DNA from: Phytopythium helicoides
Lineage: Eukaryota; Oomycota; Peronosporomycetes; Pythiales; Pythiaceae
Direction: 5' to 3'
DNA: 64,000 bases
Assembly: GCA_024867545.1 (NCBI GenBank)
Contig: JANFNE010000013.1
Location: forward strand, 1 to 64,000
Shown: one piece after another, positions 12,920 through 24,047 of the stretch
Layout of the letters: every line of letters starts with the position of its first letter
Position numbering within the stretch: the stretch's first letter is position 1
Position numbers and translations under genes: made by a program
Notes under the pieces: model-generated
The model's input: only the letters and a program-made list of their open reading frames with translations
What the model was told of the DNA's origin: nothing
Databases searched by the model: none

Positions 12920-12991
12920 AGCACTTTGGCGCAGAGGAAGCGTGTTGGGCTCATAACCCAAAGGTCGTTGGATCGAGACCAACAAGTGCTA
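12920..12991 (+). tRNA. tRNA-iMet: Initiator tRNA-Met (CAT), array copy 20
   Basis: Same initiator tRNA. Followed by 31 TTTC repeats; 732-bp unit. Confidence 0.97.
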
Positions 12992-12993
12992 TT

Positions 12994-13116
<123 letters not shown>

Positions 13117-13651
13117 GTATGTCTGTCTTTCCTCTTCTTTTGTTTTCTCTTGTTTTCTCTTGTTTTCTCTTGCTTTGCTTCGCTCACCATGTCTACTTTA
13201 CGCATGTTTATGCACGGACATATTTTTGCCATTCACGTCCACACCAAAAAACAAACAAACAAACAAACAAACAAACAAACAAACTCCCCAATCTCCTATC
13301 GGATCACGATCGGATCGCGATCGGATTGGATCCGATCTCGTCCCATGGAATCATCGAATCGCAAACGAATACAAACGAGTCCCAACTATCAACATAAGAG
13401 AAAGATGTAGATGAAGAGATGAATAAAAAAAGAGGTGGTGGGTGTGTTTGTGAGTGTGTGGGAAGTGTGGTGGGAAGCGAGAGAGAATGTGTAAAAGAGA
13501 AGGGTGGAAGCAGGAAAAAAGAGGATAAAGTGGGAGAGGGGTGTAGAGTGTAGGGGGATTGAAAGCAAGGAAGGAGTGTAGTGTGTGTAGTGAGTATTTT
13601 GTGTGTCGTGTTTGTATGTGTGTGTTTGTGTGTGTGTGTAATGTTTGAGCT

Positions 13652-13723
13652 AGCACTTTGGCGCAGAGGAAGCGTGTTGGGCTCATAACCCAAAGGTCGT
13701 TGGATCGAGACCAACAAGTGCTA
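13652..13723 (+). tRNA. tRNA-iMet: Initiator tRNA-Met (CAT), array copy 21
   Basis: Same initiator tRNA. Followed by 31 TTTC repeats; 732-bp unit. Confidence 0.97.
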
Positions 13724-13725
13724 TT

Positions 13726-13848
<123 letters not shown>

Positions 13849-14383
13849 GTATGTCTGTCTTTCCTCTTCTTTTGTTTTCTCTTGTTTTCTCTTGTTTTCT
13901 CTTGCTTTGCTTCGCTCACCATGTCTACTTTACGCATGTTTATGCACGGACATATTTTTGCCATTCACGTCCACACCAAAAAACAAACAAACAAACAAAC
14001 AAACAAACAAACAAACTCCCCAATCTCCTATCGGATCACGATCGGATCGCGATCGGATTGGATCCGATCTCGTCCCATGGAATCATCGAATCGCAAACGA
14101 ATACAAACGAGTCCCAACTATCAACATAAGAGAAAGATGTAGATGAAGAGATGAATAAAAAAAGAGGTGGTGGGTGTGTTTGTGAGTGTGTGGGAAGTGT
14201 GGTGGGAAGCGAGAGAGAATGTGTAAAAGAGAAGGGTGGAAGCAGGAAAAAAGAGGATAAAGTGGGAGAGGGGTGTAGAGTGTAGGGGGATTGAAAGCAA
14301 GGAAGGAGTGTAGTGTGTGTAGTGAGTATTTTGTGTGTCGTGTTTGTATGTGTGTGTTTGTGTGTGTGTGTAATGTTTGAGCT

Positions 14384-14455
14384 AGCACTTTGGCGCAGAG
14401 GAAGCGTGTTGGGCTCATAACCCAAAGGTCGTTGGATCGAGACCAACAAGTGCTA
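14384..14455 (+). tRNA. tRNA-iMet: Initiator tRNA-Met (CAT), array copy 22
   Basis: Same initiator tRNA. Followed by 30 TTTC repeats; 728-bp unit. Confidence 0.97.
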
Positions 14456-14457
14456 TT

Positions 14458-14576
<119 letters not shown>

Positions 14577-15111
14577 GTATGTCTGTCTTTCCTCTTCTTT
14601 TGTTTTCTCTTGTTTTCTCTTGTTTTCTCTTGCTTTGCTTCGCTCACCATGTCTACTTTACGCATGTTTATGCACGGACATATTTTTGCCATTCACGTCC
14701 ACACCAAAAAACAAACAAACAAACAAACAAACAAACAAACAAACTCCCCAATCTCCTATCGGATCACGATCGGATCGCGATCGGATTGGATCCGATCTCG
14801 TCCCATGGAATCATCGAATCGCAAACGAATACAAACGAGTCCCAACTATCAACATAAGAGAAAGATGTAGATGAAGAGATGAATAAAAAAAGAGGTGGTG
14901 GGTGTGTTTGTGAGTGTGTGGGAAGTGTGGTGGGAAGCGAGAGAGAATGTGTAAAAGAGAAGGGTGGAAGCAGGAAAAAAGAGGATAAAGTGGGAGAGGG
15001 GTGTAGAGTGTAGGGGGATTGAAAGCAAGGAAGGAGTGTAGTGTGTGTAGTGAGTATTTTGTGTGTCGTGTTTGTATGTGTGTGTTTGTGTGTGTGTGTA
15101 ATGTTTGAGCT

Positions 15112-15183
15112 AGCACTTTGGCGCAGAGGAAGCGTGTTGGGCTCATAACCCAAAGGTCGTTGGATCGAGACCAACAAGTGCTA
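15112..15183 (+). tRNA. tRNA-iMet: Initiator tRNA-Met (CAT), array copy 23
   Basis: Same initiator tRNA. Followed by 31 TTTC repeats. Its unit lacks a short AT-rich segment (near 15,610) and has two extra GT bases before copy 24. Confidence 0.97.
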
Positions 15184-15185
15184 TT

Positions 15186-15308
<123 letters not shown>

Positions 15309-15834
15309 GTATGTCTGTCTTTCCTCTTCTTTTGTTTTCTCTTGTTTTCTCTTGTTTTCTCTTGCTTTGCTTCGCTCACCATGTCTACTTTACGCATGTT
15401 TATGCACGGACATATTTTTGCCATTCACGTCCACACCAAAAAACAAACAAACAAACAAACAAACAAACAAACAAACTCCCCAATCTCCTATCGGATCACG
15501 ATCGGATCGCGATCGGATTGGATCCGATCTCGTCCCATGGAATCATCGAATCGCAAACGAATACAAACGAGTCCCAACTATCAACATAAGAGAAAGATGT
15601 AGATGAAGAGAAGAGGTGGTGGGTGTGTTTGTGAGTGTGTGGGAAGTGTGGTGGGAAGCGAGAGAGAATGTGTAAAAGAGAAGGGTGGAAGCAGGAAAAA
15701 AGAGGATAAAGTGGGAGAGGGGTGTAGAGTGTAGGGGGATTGAAAGCAAGGAAGGAGTGTAGTGTGTGTAGTGAGTATTTTGTGTGTCGTGTTTGTATGT
15801 GTGTGTTTGTGTGTGTGTGTGTAATGTTTGAGCT

Positions 15835-15906
15835 AGCACTTTGGCGCAGAGGAAGCGTGTTGGGCTCATAACCCAAAGGTCGTTGGATCGAGACCAACAA
15901 GTGCTA
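15835..15906 (+). tRNA. tRNA-iMet: Initiator tRNA-Met (CAT), array copy 24
   Basis: Same initiator tRNA. It carries the longest tract, 49 TTTC repeats (15907-16102); the first TTTT is about 220 nt after the tRNA. Confidence 0.97.
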
Positions 15907-15908
15907 TT

Positions 15909-16103
<195 letters not shown>

Positions 16104-16642
16104 GTATGTCTGTCTTTCCTCTTCTTTTGTTTTCTCTTGTTTTCTCTTGTTTTCTCTTGCTTTGCTTCGCTCACCATGTCTACTTTACGCATGTTTATGC
16201 ACGGACATATTTTTGCCATTCACGTCCACACCAAAAAACAAACAAACAAACAAACAAACAAACAAACAAACAAACTCCCCAATCTCCTATCGGATCACGA
16301 TCGGATCGCGATCGGATTGGATCCGATCTCGTCCCATGGAATCATCGAATCGCAAACGAATACAAACGAGTCCCAACTATCAACATAAGAGAAAGATGTA
16401 GATGAAGAGATGAATAAAAAAAGAGGTGGTGGGTGTGTTTGTGAGTGTGTGGGAAGTGTGGTGGGAAGCGAGAGAGAATGTGTAAAAGAGAAGGGTGGAA
16501 GCAGGAAAAAAGAGGATAAAGTGGGAGAGGGGTGTAGAGTGTAGGGGGATTGAAAGCAAGGAAGGAGTGTAGTGTGTGTAGTGAGTATTTTGTGTGTCGT
16601 GTTTGTATGTGTGTGTTTGTGTGTGTGTGTAATGTTTGAGCT

Positions 16643-16714
16643 AGCACTTTGGCGCAGAGGAAGCGTGTTGGGCTCATAACCCAAAGGTCGTTGGATCGAG
16701 ACCAACAAGTGCTA
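16643..16714 (+). tRNA. tRNA-iMet: Initiator tRNA-Met (CAT), array copy 25 (last)
   Basis: Same initiator tRNA. Followed by 10 TTTC repeats. Its unit is truncated about 275 bp after the tRNA, just past the GATC palindrome. Confidence 0.97.
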
Positions 16715-16716
16715 TT

Positions 16717-16755
<39 letters not shown>

Positions 16756-16990
16756 GTATGTCTGTCTTTCCTCTTCTTTTGTTTTCTCTTGTTTTCTCTT
16801 GCTTTGCTTCGCTCACCATGTCTACTTTACGCATGTTTATGCACGGACATATTTTTGCCATTCACGTCCACACCAAAAAACAAACAAACAAACAAACAAA
16901 CAAACAAACAAACTCCCCAATCTCCCCAATCTCCTATCGGATCACGATCGGATCGCGATCGGATTGGATCCGATCTCGTCCCATGGAATT

Positions 16991-17044
16991 ATCGAAGCTC
17001 ATGGTTGCTCAGTCCCTCAACTTTTTTTTGTTTTTGTGCTTTTT
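16991..17044. other. Junction between array and retroelement candidate
   Basis: The last array unit diverges after CCCATGGAAT and is followed by about 50 bp of unique, T-rich sequence. No gene is seen here, nor in 17301-17354 before the end of TIP41. Confidence 0.6.
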
Positions 17045-17051
17045 TGTTGTT

Positions 17052-17124
<73 letters not shown>

Positions 17125-17300
17125 CTATATGTTTTTCTGCATCTGCGTCGATCTACGCGTAGTACTTGCAATTTGCCTTCCTTCTTCAATGTTTATTGTT
17201 CAAGATCTGTGGCAAGCCGCGGAGAGGGCTCGAACTGGGCTCATGGATAAACTGAAACGGTTGCCCTGTTACCAAAGACTACATCTGGAACAAACGTCTT
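17045..17300 (-). mobile_element. Candidate tRNA-derived SINE with poly-A tail, just after the array end
   Basis: Read on the minus strand from about 17,300, a box A-like TGGTAACAGGG is followed 28 nt later by a good box B (GTTCGAGCC, fitting GWTCRANNC). A body of about 90 bp follows, then 40 consecutive A (17083-17122 as T on plus), then an (AAC)n tail. That order (Pol III promoter, body, poly-A, simple repeat) is the SINE layout. The tRNA-like head does not fold into a proper cloverleaf, so it is not a functional tRNA. I could not find a convincing target-site duplication. Confidence 0.5.
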
Positions 17301-17354
17301 GATCCTGCAGATGTCATGGCGGTGCGACACCGGGATATAGCACCTCCCAGACGC

Positions 17355-18550
17355 TTATCGAAGGAGGATCTTCTCGTACACAGCCTCCCGCACCGGAAGC
17401 AGCTGCTGGAAGCTGTCAATGTTGGTGTAGTGGGCCATGCTACGTGGGTTCCCCTTGGCGAAGAGCTCCTCGAACTGCTCCTCCTTGCGCGAGTACTCTC
17501 GAATAATGTGGTCGGAGCCAAACAGGTGATGGATGCGTGTCTCGTGCAGGCGCACCACGACATGGTCAAGCCGCATCCAGTAACGAGCCAGCACAAAGAA
17601 TCCCGACGGCATCACTCTCTGGCATCAAGTCAAACAACACAGTGTTCAGCGCAACGAGTACGTACTACACGGCGAGAAAACGCACCACTTTGACGTTCAT
17701 GACCGATTCACCGTGATCATGGAGTTCGTCCTCGTACAGCCCGACCTCCTCAAACCACAGGATGGGCTCACGCTCCTTCAGCTTCTCGTAGTCGATGCGG
17801 TCGGTCGTGGACTCCGTTGTCACGTCCTCCTTTCGGTCGACACCAGCCTCTCGGCGCTGCAGGCGCTGCACCGAGCCCTTGTAGTCGGTCGTGTACGTCC
17901 AGTCATACGTGATGTTTAGCTCCTTGACCTCGGTCCTGGCGCATCAAACGGTTGGTGAGGTGCCCCTGTCGAGCCACACATAAGCTGACCGCTGAGGTAC
18001 GCACTTGTTGGTGTTGTGCTTGGCGATCGACACCTTGAGCTGCTGGTTCTCGACGATGTCACTGGCCTGGTCGCTCGCCGGCGGCGCAAAGTGCGCTCCC
18101 TTGAGCGCCTCGACAGCGAGAAAGTTGTAGCACACGCCTGAGGGTTCGTGGAAGAGCACGAGCTGGTTGCGACCGAAGACCATCTCGGGCGGCGTCAGGT
18201 TGGCCTCCTCGCCGATGCTGTCATTGGTCCACCAGTGCCCGTCAGTCCAGCGCAGACTCCCCGCTCGGCCGCGGCTCGACACGCACCGGTCGAGCGACTC
18301 GATGGGCGTGATGTGCGTCTTGTTGGACCCGATGACCCAGTCGCGCAGCCGGATGCCGCGGAACTCGACCGGGTCCGCGTGCGCTCCCACGCTCTCGCGC
18401 TGCGAGTCGCCCAGCAGCTCGAACGGTCCCGCGCGGCGCCGGCGCGGGGCCAGCGCCCCAGGTGGCCGGGGCCGAGGGGCTCGTCTTGTAGAGCGCGTCG
18501 AGCAGCTCCACCGCGCCAGTCTCGAGCGTGTAGAAGCCCGCGGCCGCCAT
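17355..18550 (-). CDS. TIPRL: TIP41-like protein (PP2A/TOR pathway regulator), 5' part frameshifted
   Basis: Exons on the minus strand: 18005-18550, 17686-17935 and 17355-17618. Introns of 69 and 67 nt both have GTGCGT donors and CAG ends. The product carries the TIP41 family landmarks in order: SNKTHI, PPEMVFGRN, YDWTYTTDYKG, EREPILWFEEVGLYEDELHD, VRVMPSGFFVLARYW and REAVYEK. TIP41 proteins bind PP2A-type catalytic subunits and act in TOR signalling in the cytosol and nucleus. The likely start is the ATG at 18550 (MAAAGFYTLE), but that frame joins the conserved part (FELLGDSQRE) only if one base is removed, for example from the GGG near 18427. That may be an assembly indel. Two CCAAT boxes lie upstream. 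Confidence 0.88.
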
Positions 18551-18674
18551 CTTCGCGCAGTAGCTCTCTCTCCTCGAGTATTGGAAAGTGGCAAGGCGTA
18601 TCAGCCAATCCGCACGCCGTCCACGGGACTTGCAGCCAATCAGCTCTCGGATAGGATTCGCATCTTTTACAAAG
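18551..18674 (-). promoter_or_regulatory. TIP41 promoter with two CCAAT boxes
   Basis: The 124-bp gap between the COMMD10 stop and the TIP41 start has GCCAATC at 18605-18609 and again at 18636-18640 (core positions), 31 bp apart. The pattern fits NF-Y-type CCAAT elements within 100 bp of the start codon. Confidence 0.4.
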
Positions 18675-19508
18675 CTAGGCGCCGCTCGGCGGCACGGGCG
18701 AGCGCGCGGCGTCGAGCTCGCGCTGCACAGCGTTGAGCTGCAGGAAGAGCGCGCGCAGCTGCTCGTGGTCGAGCTCCAGCTCCAGCGTCTCCTGAGGTCG
18801 GTGGGAGCCAAAGGACCTGGGCCGTTAGCGCGCCGAGCAGTCCCCCTCGAGCCCACAGCACGCGAACGCACCTGACCGCCGTCCTCGTCGGCGAGCTCGA
18901 GCTGGAAGACGGCGGAGGGGACGGCCTGCCCGCGCACGCGGTCCTGGCCCATCTCGAGCTGCAGCTGCCACTCGGCCGCCCGCAGCACTCGGGGCGGCAG
19001 CTCTGGCGCCACCCGCCCCGTCATCAGCGAGCCCTTCTTGCGCCACACCCTGTCCACCGCGCGCTCCACGTCGCTCGCCACACCGCCGGCCCGCAGGAGG
19101 CTGCGGTCGACCTGTCCGAACGTCGCGGCGTCTCGGAACACGCGCTGCGCGGCGCGCACGGTGGCGTCCACCTGCTCGTCCGAGAACGCCAGCATGTCCT
19201 TCACCTGCCGCCGCTCCTCGGCCGAGAACACCTGCTCGCACTATCCAGCCAGCCAGTCAGGCAGTCAGCCAGCCGTACGGGGCGGGGCGTCAGCTCGCAA
19301 CTCGCGAACGCGGGAGTCCATTGCGGCCACTCACGGCGGTCGGCAGGCGCTCCAGCACGTGCGCCAGCACCTGCGGCAGCCGCTCGCGCGCCACGTCGTT
19401 CAGCACGCGCAGCGCCGCAGCTCCGCCGTCGCGCTCTCGGCTGTCGGTGGCCGTCAGGTCAGTCGAGGGATCGACGCGGTCGGCAGCAGCGCGGCCGCAC
19501 CTGGTCAT
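18675..19508 (-). CDS. COMMD10: COMM domain-containing protein, COMMD10-like
   Basis: Exons: 19335-19508, 18872-19240 and 18675-18791. The intron 18792-18871 has a GTGCGT donor; 19241-19334 has GTGAGT. The first exon may hold another 60-nt intron (19441-19500, GTGCGG to ACAG) that keeps the frame. The C-terminal COMM domain reads EWQLQLEMGQ, VFQLELADEDG and then LELDHEQLRALFLQLNAVQ, matching the W-x-L-x-L and terminal helix pattern of the family. The N-terminal helical part (RERLPQVLAHVLERL, FSAEERRQVKDML) aligns best with COMMD10 as I remember it. COMMD proteins form the Commander/CCC complex with CCDC22 and CCDC93, which works in endosomal recycling. The start shares a 122-bp divergent promoter with CTNNBL1. 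Confidence 0.82.
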
Positions 19509-19630
19509 CTCGGACGCCGCCTCAAAGGTTTGGATCTCGTTTTGACATGTATGGCCACTGGCCCTTTAGAAACGATTCTATACACGCCCAACCGGTCAAC
19601 TCGGAAACCCCACGCCAAAAGCAACGACCG
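19509..19630. promoter_or_regulatory. Divergent promoter between COMMD10 and CTNNBL1
   Basis: 122 bp separate the two opposed start codons, so both core promoters must fit here. It contains a short palindrome TGGCCACTGGCC-like stretch near 19550 and no CCAAT box. Confidence 0.4.
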
Positions 19631-21304
19631 ATGGAGGACCACTTCGAGCGCGTGCTGGCGGCCGCCGCCGCGCCCGCCAAGCGCCCCGTGCCCGACGACA
19701 GCGACGGCGACGCGCGGCAGGCGGAGGGCAAGCGCGCGCGCGCCGAGCAGCTGTCGCGGCGCGAGATCGCGGCGCTGGTGGCGGCGGGTGAGCGCGCGCA
19801 GATCGCCGAGCTGGACGCGCGCCAGCTGCGCTCCATGGCGCGCGCGCTGGAGAAGAAGGCCAAGCAGAACGCGCTGCTGCGCGAGAAGCACGCGGACGAG
19901 CCGGCGCGCTTCATGGACTCGGAGGTGGCGCTGGACGAGGAGCTGGCGCGCTGGAAGCCCGTGGCCGCGGCGCCAGCGCTCTTCCCGACGCTCGTCGAGC
20001 TGGGCGTCGCGCCGCTGCTGCTCGGGCTGTTTTCGCACGAGAACCTCGACATCCGCCTGAGCGTTGTCTCGCTGCTTGCGGAGCTCACGGACGTGGATGA
20101 GGGCCAGGCGGCGCTCGACGGCGCGCGCCTGCTCGCGACGCACCTCGTGGACCAGAAGCTGCTCCCGCTGCTGGTGAGCAACCTTTTTCAGCTGGCGGCT
20201 GTCACCGGCAAGGACAACGCTGGAGGTGAAGAGGAGGATGAGGAGGAGACTGGTATCTACAATTCGCTGCAGATCCTCGAGAACCTCGCGGACGTGGAGC
20301 CCGCCACCTGCGCGCAGGTTGCCGCCGATACGCCTATCTTCCAGTTCCTCATGCTCCAGGTGGCGCCAACGCGCGCCTTCAGCCAGAACAAGCTTTACGC
20401 AAGCGAGATTTTGTCAATACTCTTACAGTCAGGATCGGTCGCGCGCGAGGAATTCATGCGACCTCAAGATCGTCCCACTCAGAGTTTGCAGGGGTCCAAG
20501 AAGCGCTCATCTCGCGATGAAAAAATGGATCTCATGGACGAGCTGCTGCAGGCGATGGCGCCGTACCGCAAAAAGGATCCCGCGACCTGACGAAGAGGAA
20601 GAGCTTGTGGAGAACCTTGTAAACTCACTCTGCAGCTTGCTGCTCGTGCCGTCTGCTCAAGACCACTTCCGTCGACTGGAAGGAATCGAGCTGATGCTGC
20701 GGTACCTAAAAGATCGACGGCTGTACATGTTTCCAGCGGCATTACGCATTCTGGACCATGCTCTTATGGATAGCGTGAAGAACTCGGAGCGACTGATCCA
20801 GGCGGGTGGACTCAAAAGCATCTTTTCCGTCTTTATGGGGAAGAAATCAGCCAAGGCTCCGGCCAATAAAAAGGCGAAAGCGCGACAAGGCCAAGGAGCA
20901 AGAAAATGTCATCAGCATTGTGGCATCGATGTGTGCCTTTGTCCCGCTCGATGCTGAGCTAGATGCGCATGACCGTCTTCACGCCAAGTTTGTTGAAAGC
21001 GACATGGAGAAGATGGATCGCCTCGTGGACTTGTTCGGCAAATATCTTGCGCGAGTAGATGCTAGCACTAATCAAGGCAACGAGGAAGACGAAAACGACG
21101 AAGACAACGAGGAGGAAGATTACCTTCGTCGACTTGATGCGGGCTTGTTTGTCTTGCAGCGGGTCGCGTTTATCGTTCGCGCACTTATGTCGCTTCTCCA
21201 AGAAACTTCAGGCGTATATTGGCGTCAAGTTCCACGAACGCAACATTGATATCGATCGCTTACGTGAGGTCCTGAAGGAGCAGCTCGACCTCCTCGTCGC
21301 CTGA
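19631..21304 (+). CDS. CTNNBL1: Beta-catenin-like protein 1 (spliceosome-associated), three +1 frameshifts
   Basis: The start MEDHFERVLAAAAA at 19631 is followed by a KRAR-rich basic segment and armadillo-type helices. Family landmarks are ELARWKPVAAAP, SHENLDIRLSVVSLLAELTD, NSLQILENLAD, YASEILSILLQ, LLQAMAPYRKKDP, then ENLVNSLCSLLLVP and EDYLRRLDAGLFVLQ. CTNNBL1 binds the CDC5L/Prp19 complex in the nucleus. The frame must drop one base at about 20579-20588 (CCC), 20869-20873 (AAAAA) and 21206-21208 (AAA); each is a short homopolymer, and the protein resumes exactly in register each time. No GT-AG introns explain this. For a conserved single-copy gene, assembly indels are more likely than a pseudogene. 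An in-frame tail to 21566 (QLSALLGHLARGN) could belong to the gene after one more shift. Confidence 0.85.
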
Positions 21305-21602
21305 CACTGCGGTGATCGATGACTCATCTGAAACTGACAAGGGTCGAACTAGCGAAAAAGAAATTCAAAAGCAACAGCTCAGTGCGTTATTGGGGCATCT
21401 GGCTCGTGGAAATGCGACAGACATTAGTGAGGACGGTAAGGTGAAAGATGAGGGACATGAGAATGAGCCTGTGACGAGAGGAGGAAGTCTCGACAAACGC
21501 GTCGAACGAGGAGCAATAGAACAAAAGATTGCATCTTTCCAACAAATACCGGCAGATGGGGGATGATTTTTGTTTTTATGTTACCATGTGATCTTGTTGG
21601 GG
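21305..21602. other. Convergent 3' gap between CTNNBL1 and the SAPS gene
   Basis: An open frame with a charged composition runs through 21312-21566 on plus, possibly a C-terminal extension of CTNNBL1. The rest is AT-rich 3' sequence. No other gene is seen. Confidence 0.35.
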
Positions 21603-23679
21603 TCAATTTTCAGGCGCTGGCTGAGCATCCCTTGCTACCTTGAGCATCATGTTCTTCTCCTCATCGTTGTATAGAGCGGACAAGGGTGTTGGAACATCCT
21701 CTACAGCGCCGATCACTGTGGCAACTGAAGGCCCAGTGGTTCCCGTTGGGGTTGGCAATGCGGCAAACAGTTTGGTAGGTGATTCGGGTCCACTCATCCG
21801 GGGCGAGTCAACCAGTGGTCCTTCTGGATTGCTGGGTTGAGTCGAAGGAGTTATCTGGACAGAGTTATCACTGTCGTTCACTTGGATCGCCTCTTCCATG
21901 GCGTCTGGCCCTCGCGGAGAGCCATCGCCAGTTGATGCGCTGCTATTGGCGACTTGATATTGCTCCTCCCATATGGTTTGCGTAGGAAGCAGCACATTAT
22001 TACGGAAATCTTGCCATCTTTGGAGCAGTACCTCACTGGATTCGAACACGTGAGCAGAGTAAGCATGAGCGGTTGTGACTGCCTGATCGAACGAGATGGC
22101 GACGTCCAAAAATGCAGGCGGCGGTCGATGATGAACACTTTGAGATTGCGGATTTGCCTTACTTTTGTCAAATACGTCCAATACAAGCCGAAAGGCTCCG
22201 TTGAGAAGAAGGTGCATTCGTAACGGATCATGAGCAGCTCGGAAAGCAGGGAGCTCCTTACCGAACATGAACGGCGAATCCTCAAGCGCAACGATAAACA
22301 ACCTCGAGATGGCACAATGCAAGATATTGGACTCTGGGAAGCGTACCATGAGCTCTAGTAGCGTCTCCATGGTTTTTGCCTCAATAACACAGCGATCAGC
22401 CACCATACAGGCCACGTTCAACACCGGTAATGTGAGGTACACTAGCTGCATGTGCGTTGTTTTGAAGTGAGTGTGAGGAGGGATCGATATGAATGCAAGC
22501 ACCTCCGGTAGACGAGTCAGAAAAACTTTCCACAACAGTGGTAGATCATTGTGGGGGCTGTCATGGGCCACATTTTCGGAGTCTGTGCTTGATGTACTAG
22601 TTGGGCGGGGAGTGGAGCTCGATGCTGCATCATTCAGGGCCTTGGTGACACAGCCACACTGCGTCTGCTGCAGTAAAGAATTGAGGACTTTAATCGTGTA
22701 GGATTCGTTTGCAAAATCAGTCGGTAGCACTCGCAGGTCGAGAAGCACTGCGTCAAGCAATGTCTTGCAGAAGTACTCGTCTGTCACGAGTGTTTGTACA
22801 AAAGCATAGCCCAAGCTTCCAGTGCGTCCTTCATGAATCAAGTCCGTGAGTAGGTCACACGTGAAAACCATGCGACTGAATCTCTCATGTGGCATATCTT
22901 TCACCATTCGGTCTCTAGCACAGCAACTCACCATCGCGCTTGGTGCCTGTGGGTCGTAGCACTCAGATTCTAGAAGACCAAAAGGTGAGAGCTGGTACAA
23001 AAGGACACCCAGGAGAGGGCTCATGTTGACTTTCCCGTCTGGAATCTCATTGCAAATGCGAAGCACCACGTCTCGAATGGGCTCGTACACAACGAGCACT
23101 AGCAGTGTTTCGATGAAGTTGGTTTGATCGCTTGCCTCAAAATATGCAAGAAGAAACTCGGGCGAATACTGATCCATGAAGGTGTTGAGGAATCGCGTAT
23201 AGGCTTCCAGGTTCATGTTGTCACGCGAGTTGAACCCGAGCAGCAGAGCGCAGATATCACGTCTTGGCACATCCTTGAGCGCAATCATGGATGCGATGAG
23301 CTGCATTGAAAAGCTGGAAGAGCAAAAAATCCAGTGGGCACGATAGACGGTCGCATATGCGTCGTACGTTGGCATTTCGCCCGCTTTGACTGGCGGTATT
23401 CGCTCCGCAGCGCAGTTCCCAGTCGCGGGTTCTTGGAGGAGGCACGAAATGAGCGCAACCACTTGCGAAATAGATCGAGGTCGACTTAGAGAGTTGTCAT
23501 TTATCGCACGGCGAGCAGATATGTAACGTACAGTTGTCGGGGCGCATGAGGAACTGCAGCACGGGAATGTAGTCTTCCGACATGGGCACGACGTCGCTGA
23601 GCACCTCGACGAGGTCGGGCTCATCGAGCGCCTGGCGCACCGACGCGTGGGCCAGCAGTGCTGCCACGCGCTCTCGCAT
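21603..23679 (-). CDS. PPP6R: SAPS-domain protein, PP6 phosphatase regulatory subunit-like
   Basis: Exons 23532-23679 and 21603-23461, joined across a 70-nt intron (GTACGT donor, CAAG end), give 668 aa. The N-terminal stretch DLVEVLSDVVPMSEDYIPVL followed by QFLMRPDN matches the SAPS pattern of an LL-x-ED-x(n)-E-x(n)-KLLDFL start. Helical repeats follow (EFLLAYFEASDQTNFIETLL, DLLTDLIHEGRTG, ADRCVIEAKTMETLLELMVR), then the segment ending SSEVLLQRWQDFRNNVL, which parallels the RWxxFVExxL end of the SAPS fold. A Ser/Pro-rich acidic tail occupies about the last 95 residues. The family scaffolds PP6/Sit4 catalytic subunits. I chose the ATG at 23679 because a TGA lies in frame just upstream. Confidence 0.75.
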
Positions 23680-24047
23680 GTCTGCAGGTCTCTCGGCGGG
23701 TCAGTCGATCGAGAGGGCAAGCGGCGGTCAATGGGGCTGCACCGCGTTGCCATTCACAGCGGCACACTCGGAATTCGCGCCGGGTGGCACGTTGAGTGAC
23801 GAAAACCAGCTGAAGCTGCTGCTGCTGCGACCTGCTGGGCGCTAATTCCAGCTGCGGTCGTCCACGGCTGAGAAGAGCAGCTATAAACAGGCACGCGGCC
23901 GTTGCAGTCACCTCGAGTGACGTCAGTGGACATGGCTACCCCCGTGTCCCCTCTCTGATTGGCTATAACCTCTCGTTCCCCCTTTCGATTGGCTGAAACC
24001 CGCCTGGATCCCCCTCCCAACCCGCGCTCGCCCCCACCGAGACGCCC
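23680..24047. promoter_or_regulatory. Divergent promoter (SAPS gene / USP) with CRE and paired CCAAT boxes
   Basis: The 368-bp gap between opposed start codons holds a perfect CRE palindrome TGACGTCA (23918-23925) and a TATAAA-like site near 23883. It also holds two ATTGG boxes (23958-23962 and 23988-23992) spaced 30 bp apart, 60-90 bp upstream of the USP start. Confidence 0.5.

Noticed and set aside
17045..17122. Long T and TTG runs as a telomere or centromere repeat
   Set aside because: Too short and not of telomere type; they fit the tail of a retroelement read on the other strand.
17200..17300. A functional minus-strand tRNA
   Set aside because: Box A and B are present, but the acceptor, anticodon and T stems do not pair properly; better read as the head of a SINE-like element.
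18242..19231. 329-codon minus-strand frame joining COMMD10 and TIP41
   Set aside because: It reads through the COMMD10 intron, the intergenic promoter and out of the TIP41 frame. The conserved residues follow the spliced models instead.
19038..20060. 340-codon plus-strand frame across COMMD10 and the CTNNBL1 start
   Set aside because: Arg/Ser-rich antisense or out-of-frame shadow of GC-rich coding sequence.
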